A stretch of DNA of 64,000 nt from Ophioderma brevispina (GCA_023653785.1 JAMKCH010002894.1:1-64000), one strand, 5' to 3'; counted from the stretch's first letter, positions 36,293 to 49,385 are shown. Notes: a model not told the origin generated them from the sequence alone. Translations and numbers: made by a program.

Positions 36293-37532
36293 CAGCAGTT
36301 GATGCGCTACAGTATAACAGCAGTAGAATCTTTCTCAATTGTTCTCAATTGTTCCCTCTAATTATACAACTTAATTACAGTCCAGATTCGTAAAACAAGC
36401 TTTAGCCCAAGGCGTGCAGAGTTCAATGAACACTTGAAAATTGTTTGCAACACTTTAAAAATATTGGTGAGAATGATGAATTATTCATTATCGGGTCAAG
36501 CGTTACAGTAATTCTAGCGTCAAACAAGCAGGTTTGCGTTCAAGTGAACATTTTATGGCAGTAAATTTTGGCTGCTTTGATCTATTGTTCATAAATAGGC
36601 CGATGGTCTGCGTATCGTTTGTAAGGATAGTTCATCCATCCATTTGGCGCTGTTATTCTTTCTGGTTAAAATAGCCATGGGCGGTTGTGTAAATTACAAA
36701 CTAAAAAAACAAGCTTAATAAGTCCAAGTAAAAGGTTAGTTGGAAATTAAGCTATTAAAGCCAATTTTTAACGGTGAAAGTTATTGAGGACGCACGGCTA
36801 GATATTCTTATGGACTTTTTACATTTAACAAGCAAGGGTGCGAAGACGTGTTTTCTTGTAAATGTGTTAATACTAACTTCTATGTCTTAATCTGTTTATG
36901 ACTCTCTCGCGTCCTTAAAACCACCCACTCCTCAAATTCGAATCTTGTTGGTATTCGAAGGATCATCCGTGACCTTTTTAGGTTTAGTTTCTTAAGATCA
37001 AGGCAAACTTATTTGACTTGAATTGAATTCAATATTTTTAACGCCAGAAATGTGAACAGCCTTATGAGATTTCAAAAATGTATTATGAATCGCAGGTTGA
37101 TTTGGTTGATTGTGATCACAAGGGCTTTTAAGTTAATGAATTGGAACATTTGGCATAAAGCTAAATCTAAATTATTTCTTTCAAGTTTCATCACACACTA
37201 CTGAGAATATACGAAGGAAGTACTTGAGAGAAAAGATGAAACTTAAAGAAAGGGCATTTTGTGATCCACAGCCTCGTCCCCCGACTTAATTAAAAAAAGG
37301 TGACATTTTTATATCATCTGAACCGTTGATCTGCTCTTGAAGAAATTCGTATTTTTTTTTATTTTCTGTCCGAAATTACAACACAGTGGCCTATGGGGCA
37401 GCGTGATACAACCATCTGCGCGTGACATCAAAACGCACCGTCAGAATCACCTGAAATTTTGGAAATAACCTTTCTCGGAGATATCTAGTGAACCATAAAT
37501 CAAAATGTCAATTAATTTGATTGTGATAAATG
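36293..37532. other. Unannotated non-coding stretch
   Basis: No gene, RNA or confident repeat is recognised. Confidence 0.5.
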
Positions 37533-37646
37533 ACGTGACGACGACGACAGCTATGACGACGACGACGATTACAGTGACGATGACGATAACGATGACGACG
37601 ACGATGACGATAATGACAATGATGACGATGTTGATGATGATTGCAA
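37533..37646 (+). repeat. GAC/GAT trinucleotide microsatellite
   Basis: Interspersed GAC, GAT and ACGATGACG triplets continue for about 110 bp. Frames on both strands (threonine/methionine-rich and histidine/arginine-rich) are repeat by-products. Confidence 0.9.
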
Positions 37647-38261
37647 TGTGGATCGCATATCGAATTGAATTTTATTGTTCCTTTGTATGGCACATGTATT
37701 CACAATAATTGTAACAATAAATGTTCACAATCATTTTTTATGTGAATGATAACAGAAAATATATTCCTACAACGTCGTATTCAATTTATTTTTCATTTAT
37801 TTTCTCCCTTGCAACCCCGACATGCAACGGTCCAAACCATATTACTAAACACAAAAAGCCCTACTTAATAAATGGCTATGGTGGTCATTGTCGCAACAAT
37901 ATAATAGAATGTAATTATCCAAGAAATACCAGTGACATACAAAAAAATCGGTAATTCATAAGTATCCATACCGCTCATCTATCATTGGTCATCGCTATAT
38001 GCAATTGTTCTCATAATATAAGAAGGTAGCGTGAAATCAGATGGACAAAGAGCAAAGCACTGACCTCTTTAAATGCTTACCGTATATGTATATTCGGTGT
38101 GATTCCAAGTTACACGGATAAATGCCCTATGTTGTTTGTTTAGAGTAGTGCAGTAGTCGAGGGGCATAATAGAGAGTCAAACCCGACAATGGCTCATATA
38201 CAGATTCAAAGAAACAAACACCCATTACACACAAGCAAACGAACTGTATTTTTTCCCTCCG

Positions 38262-38345
38262 TTGAACCCCTATGTGTGTGTTTGTTTCTGTGTATATTTG
38301 TGTGTGTTTGTTTCTGTGTATATTTGTGTGTTTGTGTGCTTACTG
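38262..38345 (+). repeat. TG-rich minisatellite
   Basis: A unit of about 25 bp containing TGTGTTTGTTTCTGTGTAT occurs twice in tandem inside a longer TG-rich tract. Confidence 0.85.
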
Positions 38346-38384
38346 ACATGGTGGGAATAGGTGCAACAAAAAAGATTTATAAAT

Positions 38385-38860
38385 ATTCTTAGTTAAGTTT
38401 TCTTAAATAAGAGATTAGTTAATAGATAATATACATTTCTTAGATGAGAGTTTTCTTAGATAAGTGGTTAGATAATAGATTTATAAATTTATAAAATTTA
38501 TACATTTTCTTATACAAGAGGTTAGATAAGAGGTTAGCTAATAGGTTTATAAATTTTCTTAGATAGAATTTTGCGCCGCAGACCTATATATTTAATTATC
38601 TAATTGTTTTCTTATATAAGAGGACTATCAATTTATCAGTCTAATATTTTTTTTATATCCCTTAAATCTCTAAATGCCATTTTTGCCATAAGCTATCTTA
38701 GATAAGAGGGTTGCGCTGCAGGCCTATAACTTTATTTTATCTAATTTTAGCACTGAAGAGGGAAGGGCTTGAAGAATGAGGGAAATTATGGGGTAAAAGA
38801 AAATATTTCTTAGCTAAGAGGATTGCGCATGTGTGTCTGTGGTCAAAATGATAACCTAGA
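38385..38860 (+). repeat. Degenerate tandem repeat of a TCTTAGATAAGAGG motif
   Basis: The phrase TTTCTTAGATAAGAGGTTAGATAATAG and variants recur at irregular intervals (about 38397, 38437, 38455, 38508, 38553, 38608, 38695 and 38806). Two copies share a longer tail with GCGCCGCAGACCTATA or GCGCTGCAGGCCTATA. The core is itself nearly palindromic. It has no coding sense. Confidence 0.7.
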
Positions 38861-40499
38861 AATATTTTTGGGCTTCTTCAAACTCAAATAGAGGTTGACT
38901 TCCCGGATTGCCCGGGTCATTTCGGTTGAATCGCTTCCAATGTACTCTAAAGAATGCAACGAAGCTCCAGTTCCACACACTACGAACAGCCTATTGCCCG
39001 GGATTGAACTTGAAAGGCAAACTCATAACCCAAGCACCCAAGCGTATTACCACAAAGTCTGATTCAAATTTGCTTGATGTAAGTTGTGGTCAGTTCTACC
39101 ACTCTATTAAGTTCGGATAAAATTTGCATATTCGTAATTTTGATGGTGTCATATTAAAAGCATTATTCAAACACATCCAAATCTGCACAACGGCAAACAT
39201 TAAGTGGACACTACATTTTAAAGAGTGCAATGTATGTAACGAGAGGGAAATAACAATAGCAATAACAACCCAACAACTATATCAATGCCATAAAAAAATG
39301 GTATGTCAATCTCTGCTATCATAACAAAAAAAAATGGAATATAGTCAATTTACCCAAATCAGACTTTAGAATGATGTGAAACTTTAGGAATAATTTAAAG
39401 CATTTTATAGTCAATTACACTTTTCAAACGGACTCTTTTTTAAATCACGGGAGTAGTTACAATTATTTCTAATGGCTATGACATGCCATCTCTTTGCTAT
39501 CGCACGCTCAGTACTTTGTAAGTTTAACGCTTTCACCCTACAGGGAGGTATAGACCGTATGTCAATAGCCAGCCAGGTGGGTGACAAGATAGACGCATGC
39601 TCTAGTATACAATACATCCACTGTCAAGATCCCTGCCGCAATTGCTAAACAGGGATCGATTAACAGCTTATTAATAACCTGCGTAATAGCGCGATCCAAT
39701 CCAATGGTATTATTCCTAACATCCGCGCGCGGCGTCGCGGGTCATTGTGAGGGCACAATTGGCACTTCTCACAATGAATCCTGCGTGTGACGTAGCTAGT
39801 AAATGAAATTGATTGGGGACCCACGAAGATGGATAGAAATTGGCGAAACATGATTTCCAAATCAAAAATAACAAGCGATTTGAAGCCCTACAAAAACACT
39901 ATAAATTATTTTTAAAAAAATGCCGACAATTTAGTTAACCTCCATGGCGCTATAAACCTTAGGACATCAAACAAACTGAATATAACTTAATATGCAAGGT
40001 TTAAAAAAAAGATTTTCTACAACAATGCATTCCCACCGTAAGCTGCTGCTACCATTTTCGAAATAAAACAAAGGATGAAGACGAACAAACATTTAGGCTA
40101 GCCATCATGTCATTCTTCAGCGTCGAGGAATTAAATCGAAAGAGATCGGCGGGCTCTGGATCAAACAACTGAACAAAAAGTAAGCCATGATGAAAACGTA
40201 TCTTGTATGTCCTCACTGCACGCGGTCATCATCAGCTCATGACATCCTGTGAGCTGGGTCTAGCCCGATCGATGGACAGTCCCAGGGCGTGGGGTGTCTT
40301 TTCAAGAGTAAAAACCAAGACGACACGGGGGTACTTTTACCACCAAAAAAAGACAATTACAAAATGTAAAATCAGTGCTTGGAAAACAACGCCGTTTCCG
40401 TGTTTTTGCGAACGAGTAATTGTACATGACACATGGCAACAACGCAATGCAAGGGATCATGAAGTAATATGCAAATCAAGTTCACTACGGCATGTTGGG
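38861..40499. other. Unannotated non-coding stretch
   Basis: There is no recognised gene. Frames of 66-102 codons (for example 40203-40511) show no motif. Confidence 0.5.
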
Positions 40500-40559
40500 A
40501 TTTCCCCATAATTCCCCTGGATGGGGGGGCGGGGGGGGGGAGGGGGTGGGGGAAGGTGG

Positions 40560-41690
40560 AGGTGTGGAAAATAAAATAGGAAAAAATGAGTACCAATACA
40601 AAGGATATAAAAAAAATAACCAAAATAAGGAAAAACCAAAAAATGAACCATTAAATAAATAAAGAGGAAAAATAGTTAAACAAAGAATAACAAAACAAAT
40701 CAAACAATAAATAAACAAAACAAATACCACAATAAACAAAATGAATGTAACACAATTAAAAAAAAATAAATACAATAAACCAAATGCAAATTTATCAAAT
40801 GGAAAAAATTAAAAATTAAAAGGTATAAACAATGTAAATACACAAAGTGGATAAATGAACAAAATAAATAAAAAATGAAAAAAAAAGTTAAAATGGTTTA
40901 TAATTTGCATGAATAAACAAAATTAAATACGAAATAGACAAAGATAATAAAAAAATAAATAGCAAATAGATGGACAAATGAACATTGAACAGAGCAATTC
41001 ATAAAATGAATTCAAACAATAAATCAAAGACACAAATAAACAAAATGAATGCACAAATATTACAAACAAAAAATAAAATACAAAAAAAACCAACTGCAAT
41101 ATTCACAAATGGAAAAATAAAAAAAATTAAATATATAAAAAATGTAACTAAACCAAGGAGATTTAAATGAACAAATCTAAATACAAAAATGTGGATAAAA
41201 ATTGTAATGGTTTATAATTTGCTGAATATAAACAAAATTAATGAATAAAAGACAAAGATAATAACAAAAATAATAGCAACTAGATGGACAATGACCAACT
41301 TCCTAAAAATGAATTGAACAATAAATAAACAAAACAAAAAACACAAATAAATATATGATGTACAGATATTAAAACAACAAAATAAATACAAAATAAAACC
41401 AAATGCAAAAGTCACAAATACAACAATGGAAAAATGAAATAAAAATATATAAAAAATGTAAATACACAAAGTGGATAATGAAAAAATATTATATATACAA
41501 AAATGAAAAAATTGTTAATGGATAATTAAATTTAGAATTGAGATTTACAAATTAAATAATAAATAGACAAAGATAAAAAAATAAATAAGCAAATCAAATA
41601 GATGAACAAATAAATAATTAAAAAAAAATCAATTAACAAATGGATAAATTAAATGAAATAAATGTCATTACCAATAAGTATTGTGAAAGA
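40560..41690 (+). repeat. A-rich satellite, unit about 312 bp, roughly three copies
   Basis: Landmarks recur in register: AAATGCAAATTTATC-AAATGG at about 40779, AACTGCAATATTCAC-AAATGG at about 41091 and AAATGCAAAAGTCAC near 41402. TACACAAAGTGGATAA appears at about 40839 and 41463, with a decayed counterpart between, and TAGACAAAGATAA appears near 40935, 41248 (AGACAAAGATAA) and 41562. The whole tract is made of AAATAAAYAAA-like words, so frames on both strands are by-products. It is preceded by a G-run region at 40527-40557. Confidence 0.75.
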
Positions 41691-42632
41691 AATGTAGACT
41701 ACAGCTAATGTAATAGCCTAGGACAGCCTAAGGAAATTTTCATTGTTCATTTACCATGCAGACTGAGTGAAAATCTCCAAAACTCTGCATGTCTGACCGC
41801 GATCTTCATTTAAACCATTAAAAAGGCCAAGTATGAAATGTTTGGATGCTCTACAAATAATGCGTAAAATAATTACATGATACACAATTGACTATTGTGT
41901 TTTGTAAACAAGGCCCAGGAAACTTGAAACTCCACGACGCGACAACAGTGGTTCGTTGTCCTGACTATGCATGATTGATGTGGATGCGATTACGTAGGAG
42001 TTTTAGGGATAACAGCGTAACAAAGTGACGGTGAAACACTGAAAATAGCTACCGTACACTTCATGGTATATTTGAATATTCTCCGACAAGCTGTGTACCT
42101 TTGTTACCAGTTGGAAAAATAAATAATTCCAGCCGCGAATTCAAGAACTCATCCAAAGGGACTCCCTATCATTCAATGTCAGAGAAAGACCCGACCATCG
42201 ACCACGCTGGTAAAAATTGTGACGAGTGATGATAATAACTTCATACTGCGCAAAAATCTTGCATTTCTTATTCAACGCAATCCAGATCCGTAAGATTACC
42301 CAGGGTTGTTTAACATGTAGTTTATTTGAATTTTATATCAACAGCCAAAAAGTGTATAATTCCAGCTTCTGAAAACCGCGAACATGGCGAAACATTCCTT
42401 CCCACAGTTTCAGTTTTGACACTCGGAATGCCCCTGAAAATGGATTTACAAAAAATTTCAATTGCACTTTTCTGATTGTCCACAACTTGTTACTGGGATA
42501 AGTGACGTTTTATTTACGGGATTTCTCCTGGAGGACTTTATTTATATTGAGGGAGACGGCTATCAAAATAAAAATTGAATTGGAGTTTAAGTGAGGAGAT
42601 TTATTTGGTAGATATTAAACTACGGTATGAAT
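41691..42632. other. Unannotated non-coding stretch
   Basis: No gene or repeat is recognised. Confidence 0.5.
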
Positions 42633-42815
42633 GACAATAATAACTTTGCACCACATCGTTTTTTCGGTCATTGTGGGAAATCTTTGGTGTTGGTGTTGGG
42701 CCTCGGTTTTTTCCTCGGAAGCTGACGCTCCCTCGGAAAAAATACCTCGCCCAAACCAAACACCAAGATTCACACAATGACCTCAAAAAAGATATAGTGC
42801 GCAGTTATTATTGTC
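42633..42815. mobile_element. Palindromic MITE-like element, 183 bp
   Basis: The ends GACAATAATAACT and the complementary AGTTATTATTGTC begin arms of about 85 bp that share GGTCATTGTG, a GAATCTTGGTGTT-like block and a TCGGTTTTTTCC-like block around a small loop near 42725. No clear target duplication is visible and nothing is encoded. Confidence 0.8.
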
Positions 42816-42987
42816 TAATGTATTGTGTCTGGAATGTATGCATCTGGTCCACCAAACAGGTCTGGTGGCTGACGTCATATTGAATACGGTCTATAGTCGC
42901 TTTGGTATTAATTTATTTTCTGTAAGTTATTTTTTTTTCACAAATGTCAAATTATGCAACATATATGACCATAGTCGGCAAATAGCG

Positions 42988-43494
42988 GAACTGTGTCAAA
43001 TTGTCAATGGTTGGTATTTGGTTTGTAATTAGTGGGCAAAATGTAACAAGGGTCTCATGGTCAATAGGGTTCACTAAACCTTGACCTCCAATTGTATACA
43101 GAGCTGTCACCCCAAGAAATAAAATAATTAAAATAAGTTTTCTGCTCAGTATGACCATGGCAATAATTTGGACACCGCTTTCAACAACAACTGAGCTTTG
43201 GGTTATTTAAGGCCCAGGGAAAGACATTGAACCTATCAGGGCTGTAGCCGTGTAACTAAGAGTCGAAACCTAAACATTACTTTTTTAATCTATAATGCAA
43301 ATATCATTGGTTGTGTCATTTAAACAAAAATTTGACTGGATGTCAATTTTACCCCTGTACTAATTTTACCCTTATTGACAAAGTTCCCACATTTCCCAGA
43401 GGTTAGACCAAAAACTTAAAAACTAAGAAAACAAATAAGCTTCAAATCTTTTCCCCAAACTTCTAGATAGGATTTATGTTATAACCCACTAAAT
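42988..43494 (-). mobile_element. Partial copy of the 48.3-kb long-TIR family
   Basis: It is the reverse complement of about 48322-48822: shared TAATTAGTGGGCAAAATGTAA, GACCTCAAATTGTATACAGAGCTG, ATCAGGGCTGTAGCCGTGTAAC, a CCCCTGTACTAATTTTACCC block and CCCCAAACTTCTAG. It contains one arm and the central part. The second arm is missing, so this copy is truncated. Confidence 0.75.
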
Positions 43495-45214
43495 CATCTT
43501 GAGACAAACGTACGTTTGGGGACGGTTATCAATAGTTTGATCTGAATCCGGATTTATATAAACAAAAATCTGGCTTAAGGTGTCTTGTAGTACCAATACT
43601 TAAAAGGATATCGCCGGATAAGGAGAGAAAAGAGGCCCTCATAGTTAGATTTCACCGTCAATTTCTATGGTTAAGAGGCTACATGAGACAGTCCTTTATG
43701 AAACGTACTCTAATACTTTAGGTGCAGATTCAGATTAACAAAATCAAACACGATAAAAATGTATCTAGATACTTGTCTCAGCAATTCAAAACTTAACAAA
43801 TAAAAAAGGTCTGTGTAACACATACAAAGATAGGGCAATTCTGAATATTAGTGGAATATCATGTTTTATCTTTTTATTTAAAGGTATCAAATTGACCAAC
43901 ATTTCCCTCTTTTGGTTCTCATTTCCTTTCTTAACGTAAAGTACTTTTATTTGCCAAGACCAATATCGATCAAATTATCGCAAGAACCATTTTAACCCAT
44001 TGTAATAATATACACCTGCCCCTTAAAGAGTTAATATAATCTAGAGCTTGACCAGTTATTGATTTGTAGGCGATGAGAAGAATTTAATATCTTCTTCTTG
44101 ATTGAAAGCAGTGGGGTTTTCTAAAATGTCATATATATGATCAAACTTTCTTGATTTGTCGATGAAAGGTCTTGCTAAGTCACAAGTATGTTCTATTTTT
44201 AGTGTGAGTTGTAACTCTCAAGGCACGAGGTTATTAAATATTATTCAAAGTAAGAAACAATTTTTATTTCAATTGATTTCCGAAGTGCCTAATTGATTTT
44301 GACTTTTTGATATTCCGTTTAAAAGAATCAGAGTATGGAACCATTGCTTTGGTTGTATTTCTTAATTAAATGTCTTTTATAGTCATTTGATTTTCTTTAG
44401 GTGGGTGGTATCTGTTCACATTTAGCAAAATATCCGCTAGTAATATTGGCAATTGATTCGTATAGAATTGTTAACAAAGTACCCCAGTTTAAGATTTTAA
44501 CTATAAAATCCATGGCGATTGTTAGGAAATTATATCTTCTCTAATAACTGTTTGATTGCATTTTCGCAATAATAAATACCAGACTACATACAGTATAAGA
44601 GAGTTATTAAAGGCAATAAACGCTCATATAGTATAAGCAAAGAGTATGCTACTAAAGTGACGTATATGCATGAGACACTTGGAGGAAATATTGTGACCCC
44701 CCCACCAGCAACACAACAGATACACCATAAATATATAAGAAGTGTAACGTGTAGTGTAGGTTTCATTGATGTTTTTTTTTCAATATTTGAGAATTTTTTC
44801 TCTTTTTCTGAAATTAAGAAAGACATTTTTTTATATTTACCTTCCTTTCAAATAGGGGACGTCAATTTTAATGAGGTTCAATGCATAAACAACAAGTCGA
44901 TCGTTTATTTGCCCAGGTTTGTTTGACTTACAAATACCGAAAGAAAAAGAGAGAAAACAAAGAGGAATGTGGTCACGTTGATGCCAATTTGGTGTAAATA
45001 TAGAAACATTGTACTTTAACTGATTTAGTTAAAAATCAGAGGAAGGAACGTGTTAAGTACCATTTTGGTCTCAGGTGCTTCTAAGGGTAAGAGATGTTTT
45101 CATAAAATGATAACGGTTTTTTTAAAACCAGATTTAAATAACGCAGTTGATAGTATTTAGAGGCAGTGTTAAATATACTAAAATAAATGTAAGATTGTCT
45201 TAAAAACAAATCAT
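43495..45214. other. Unannotated non-coding stretch
   Basis: No gene or confident repeat is recognised. Overlapping frames of 80-89 codons on opposite strands at 44.6-44.9 kb have no motif. Confidence 0.5.
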
Positions 45215-45290
45215 TATATCTAATTTTATTTTATACGATATCTTATATCTTATATCTAATCTAATATCTATCTGTCTTCTTATCTATTTA
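45215..45290 (+). repeat. TATCT-rich simple repeat
   Basis: Irregular repeats of TATCT, TATATCTAAT and similar words continue for about 75 bp. Confidence 0.75.
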
Positions 45291-45454
45291 TTACTGCTCC
45301 CTTTTAGAAATTAAGCGCTACGAGTACAAGTGACTAATTTCTGGTCTCAGGTGCTACCAAGAGCAAGAACATTTTGATGAAATTATCAGAAACCACTAAT
45401 ATGAATTTCGTAGTTGTTATTATTTTAGGCAGTTTCAAATATACCCAAAAATAG

Positions 45455-45640
45455 GCGTGGTCCAGTGGTTTAGATGTTTACCTTTGGTGCTATAAGGGTC
45501 CCGGGTTCGATTCCCGATTGTCGCACTTGCTGGGATTTATTCTGGTACTCAATTCAGGATTTTGTTTGTATGACACCAGAATTTTGCTCTAGAATGGTCC
45601 ATTTGGAATTAGGCAAATGAACCATGAAAGCATCTCGTTC
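45455..45640 (+). mobile_element. tRNA-derived SINE (family S1), partial
   Basis: The A-box region GGCGTGGTCCAGTGGTTTAG and B box GGGTTCGATTCCCG (near 45500-45516) are followed by a body containing TTGCTGGGATTTATT, AATTCAGGATTTTGTTTGTAT and CATTTGGAATTAGGCAAATG-AACCATGAAAGC. The same body follows the head at 51.54 kb. The 3' tail is not seen, so it is truncated or diverged. Confidence 0.75.
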
Positions 45641-48321
45641 TTCTGAGGGGAACCGTCCGTCCCATGTACAGAGAGTTATACCTGTATGTGCCATTTATAG
45701 TCAGTTTTGAAAATAGTAGGGTAAAACCCCTGTCCCCGCCTCTTGGGTCTGTATTGGGGTTAGCAGTTTGCACAGTAGGTGCAATAAAGGTAATGAGTTA
45801 CACTTAATAGGGCTAAAATCTTTAAAACAATTTAACGTGGCACTGGCACATTTATAGGGTGGATGGCCGTGGTAATCAACCCCCGGGGAGAGCACTCATA
45901 TATGAAATTAATATGGATGTAAGGCTGGAGAACCAGGAGCATTTGGTGACAGAGGCAAACAAAAAATAGGGGTCCTTGCACAATTTTCAAACAAACGGAG
46001 GTCTTTGGGTAAGAATTTTCTAAAACAAATAGGAGTAGGCCCCTATTTGGGTGACAGTGGTAAAATTTTTAAAAGAAATATAGGGTTTGGGGTGATTTTC
46101 TTTTACAAAATGGTGTCTTTGAGTAACAACGATGATGAAATTGGTGGTCTTAATAGCCTTACATATGCGTCACCTCCGAAAATGGAATGATCCACGGGAA
46201 TCTTGCATTTAACACCACTGTCTACTGAATAAAAGCACACCGGAGTGATTTTAATACAAAATAAACTTTACAGCGATGCAAAAATATAAATTTTGAAAAA
46301 TCACGAGGGCGCACTATTTTTCAAATGTGCCAGAGTCTCTTTAATCTGATTTGATTCAATAATAACCTATTATCTGTATTATCAGTTTACCTTTCAAATT
46401 TAGAAAATATTAATCATCACGCATTGCATCTGAATCTAATTTCTAAAAGACGGTCACTGTATATTTATATAATCATTCTATAGGCGTGTGAGTATTAGTG
46501 AACATAACTAAGAAACGGAATCATTCCTCAGTTATCTAAACCACGTACGCATTGTCTGTTTACCCAGAATTAAGGGGCAATTCCAGAGGCCGTGACTTCA
46601 TATTTCTACTTTCGCCCTCGAAGAATTGCAATGCTCAAGGCTAGGTCTAGCTTTACTACAGCCATGTCGTTTACGTTAACAGTACAACGCCTCCGGGGTT
46701 TCGTATTAAACGCGGTTGAGCCTCAGAGTGCTAAGCGGGCACATTAGTCATTTTAGATATCTTTTCAAATAATCTCAAGCTCATTTTAGATATCTTTTCA
46801 AATAATCTCAAGCGCTCTTTATAACATTCCACACAGCATTAAGCATTTATCATAGCATTTTTCTACTGACTCCAAATTAAAATGACAATAAACAGTAAGA
46901 GTTAATTATGTACAAATTGTGTTATATAAATGCAATATTGTTCTTTTGCCGCGCAATGAAATGGTTAAACCGATGCCCTATCACAATTTCGAATGTTAAG
47001 CATCATTTCATGTAAACTACTTCAGTTGGGCAACAGTTAAATAACTTTGTCTGTCTGTGTGGGCGAGTGTTCGTTTTTTTGAAGTATTTTGAAGTATATG
47101 GCTTTTAACTTGGTCGTAAGCACTTTATACAAAAATGAAACAAAACAAAAACAAAAAGCAAAAAAGAAACGGAATAAACTGCATGTTAACGAATTATTAA
47201 TGATTAATGAGCATCGTAGCTAAAGCACCCTAAAAGTCTCAGTTAATTCGAGGGATGGTAAAAACAGCATTATTCCTTATAACTATTCGGCTAATTTTAT
47301 GACCATCCTTTACACATCGGGCTGTACCACTTTTCCCTGCGGGGTATGAAAGGTCATCAAAGTTCCTGGGTTCACAGCTGTTTGACCCCATGCAAATTGT
47401 CTCTTTTAGAACAAATTTAAGGAGTGGCGACACAATTTTGACAATTGTTATAAGTAGAGACATGCAAGATCTATCATCTGTGCATATATGCCCATTCTCC
47501 ATAGAAAGACGTGTTAAACTCGATTTTGAAGAAAAATCATATTTGCCCGCAATGAAATTTCATAAAATAGGATGTAGTTAGTTGAATAAATAATTCAAAT
47601 CGGTTGTCAAAAGTGTGTCGCCGTCGATATTTTTTTGTTTAATTCTGGTTTTGTCATAATAAATGAGACCTTCAAACAGCTGTGGGTTTTGCGGCGGAAT
47701 TTACTATGCAGGTCAAATTATTTCCTTTCATATAAAGCAAAAATACGACAAAAACCATTGTACGGTTTTGGCGTAAAATTACAAATCGGCGTATTTTCAT
47801 GCCTGTTTGTACATGTTGTAGTATCAATTTATTGTTTGCCATTCCCAAATTTGCACTTGCAATGTGACATTTTATTTTTTCTCTTTTCCATTTGCATTGC
47901 GATATTAGTTTATGCGTGCATTTTTAGAGTATAGCTTTAACATTCATTAATGGCAAAAATGTAACGAGTAAATACTAAACTATGAATGTTGACATCAGAT
48001 TTTGAAGCACGGGAATAAAATGCGGTTTCTATAGCCTTGAGCGTGAGACATTTGTCGCACTGTTGATGACTCAAATATCCGGTACTTGAACTTAAAATGC
48101 AAAGCTTAGGAAGACCAAAATGCCGTTTATTATTGTTAAATTAGATGAATGGGGAAATTTTTAGACATTACATGCTGCCTAATTTCCACGGAACTGGCTA
48201 GAAGAAAACCAAACAAAAACAATAGTTGGGTCATCTTGAGCTAGTCCGTGGACCGTGGAAGAGTGGAGGTTAAGTTCTTAGTTGATGTGTCTTCATTAAG
48301 AGTTAATGAACAATGTTAATA
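45641..48321. other. Unannotated non-coding stretch
   Basis: There is no recognised gene. A minus-strand frame at 47239-47502 (87 codons) has several cysteines in its second half (for example SNSCEPRNFDD and TARCVKDGHK), but no supporting splice sites. A 33-bp tandem duplication is listed separately. Confidence 0.5.
46748..46813 (+). repeat. Perfect 33-bp tandem duplication
   Basis: The unit beginning TCATTTTAGATATC and ending AATCTCAAGC occurs twice with no difference (46748-46780 and 46781-46813), so the duplication is recent. Confidence 0.95.
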
Positions 48322-49167
48322 GATTAGGGTTATAAATCAAAATCCCATTGTAGAAGTTTGGGGAAGAATGTTTGAAGATGTTTTTCTATAGTTTGAAGGG
48401 TGCTGAATCATAATTTTTGGGTCCAACCGTTTGGAAATGTTGGGAACTTGTAAAATAAGAGGGTAAAATTAGTACAGGGGTAAATTTGAAATCAAGTCAA
48501 ATTGTGTTTAAATGTACACAAATGTATTTGTCCATTGTAAGGATTCAAAAAAGGTATAGTTTGTATAGTTTCCGATCTTTAGTTACACGGCTACAGCCCT
48601 GATAAGGTTCAAGGTCATTCTCGGGCAAAACAAATCCAATGCTCAGATTTTGTTGAAACTGGTATCAAATTATTGCCCTGGTCATACTGAAGCAGAAAAT
48701 TAATTTCAATTCTTTGGGTGGCAGCTCTGTATACAATTTGAGGTCAAGTTTTGGTGACCTTGGTTACATTTTGCCCACTAATTACGAAATCAAACTTGTA
48801 AAAATAAGGCAAGACGAACAATTTGACACCAGTTTCAACAAAATCGGCGCACACTGGGAACGTTTACCCCAGGATGACTTTGCAACCTAATAGGGCTGTT
48901 ATACTGTTTAACTAAGGGTTCAGAACCTAGACAAACTATACCCTTTTTAATCCTTATTAATGAGATAAATACATGGTGTACCAATAAACACAATGACTTA
49001 ATTGCAAATTTACCCTGTTAATAATTTTACCCTTATTTTACAAAGTTCCCACATTCCCAGAGGTTGGATCAAATTCTGATTCAGCAACCTTAAAACTATA
49101 GAAAATAACATCTTCAACCTTCTCCCCAAACTTCTAGAATGGGATGCTGATTATAACCCTACTAAAT
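48322..49167. mobile_element. Long-TIR foldback element, about 846 bp
   Basis: Arms of about 285 bp (48322-48608 and 48885-49167) are reverse complements: TAGGGTTATAA, CCCATT-TAGAAGTTTGGGG, TTGAAGATGTT, GCTGAATCA, AAATAAGGGTAAAATTA and AACTATACC. The central segment contains CTGTATACAATTTGAGGTCAAG. Nothing is encoded. A truncated copy lies at 42988-43494, and 56.99-57.45 kb shares the AAACTATACC-TTTTTTAATCCTTA edge. Confidence 0.85.
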
Positions 49168-49239
49168 GGGGTGTCTCTCGTTGTTGTAAGTGTGAGCGGT
49201 GGCTGGGGTGGTTTAACTACATCTTTATACAGGGCCATA

Positions 49240-49385
49240 AATTGCTGGCTGTAAAAGTAAACAAAATGTCCGTCTTGGTACAGGGATCATAAAAAGTGAT
49301 TAGTTACAAGTCAAAAAACTTGTCAAATATCAAAGATCATCACAAATGTCAAATCTTTAATATTGTGTTAATTCTTTAAAATAGG
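49240..49385 (+). mobile_element. Fragment related to the 4.2-kb foldback family
   Basis: ATTGCTG-CTGTAAAAG, TTCTTGG/GTCTTGGT and TGTCAAATATCAAAGATCATCAC followed by TCTT-AATATTG line up with 4410-4560. The other arm is absent. Confidence 0.5.

Noticed and set aside
36021..36338. 105-codon frame with a serine run
   Set aside because: It is a translation of a GAN trinucleotide repeat.
40372..40775. Proline-rich and hydrophobic frames on the minus strand
   Set aside because: They are by-products of a G-run and of the adjacent AAAT-rich satellite.
47239..47502. Cysteine-containing 87-codon minus-strand frame
   Set aside because: There is no consistent splice sites or known cysteine spacing, so it is left as a possible chance frame.
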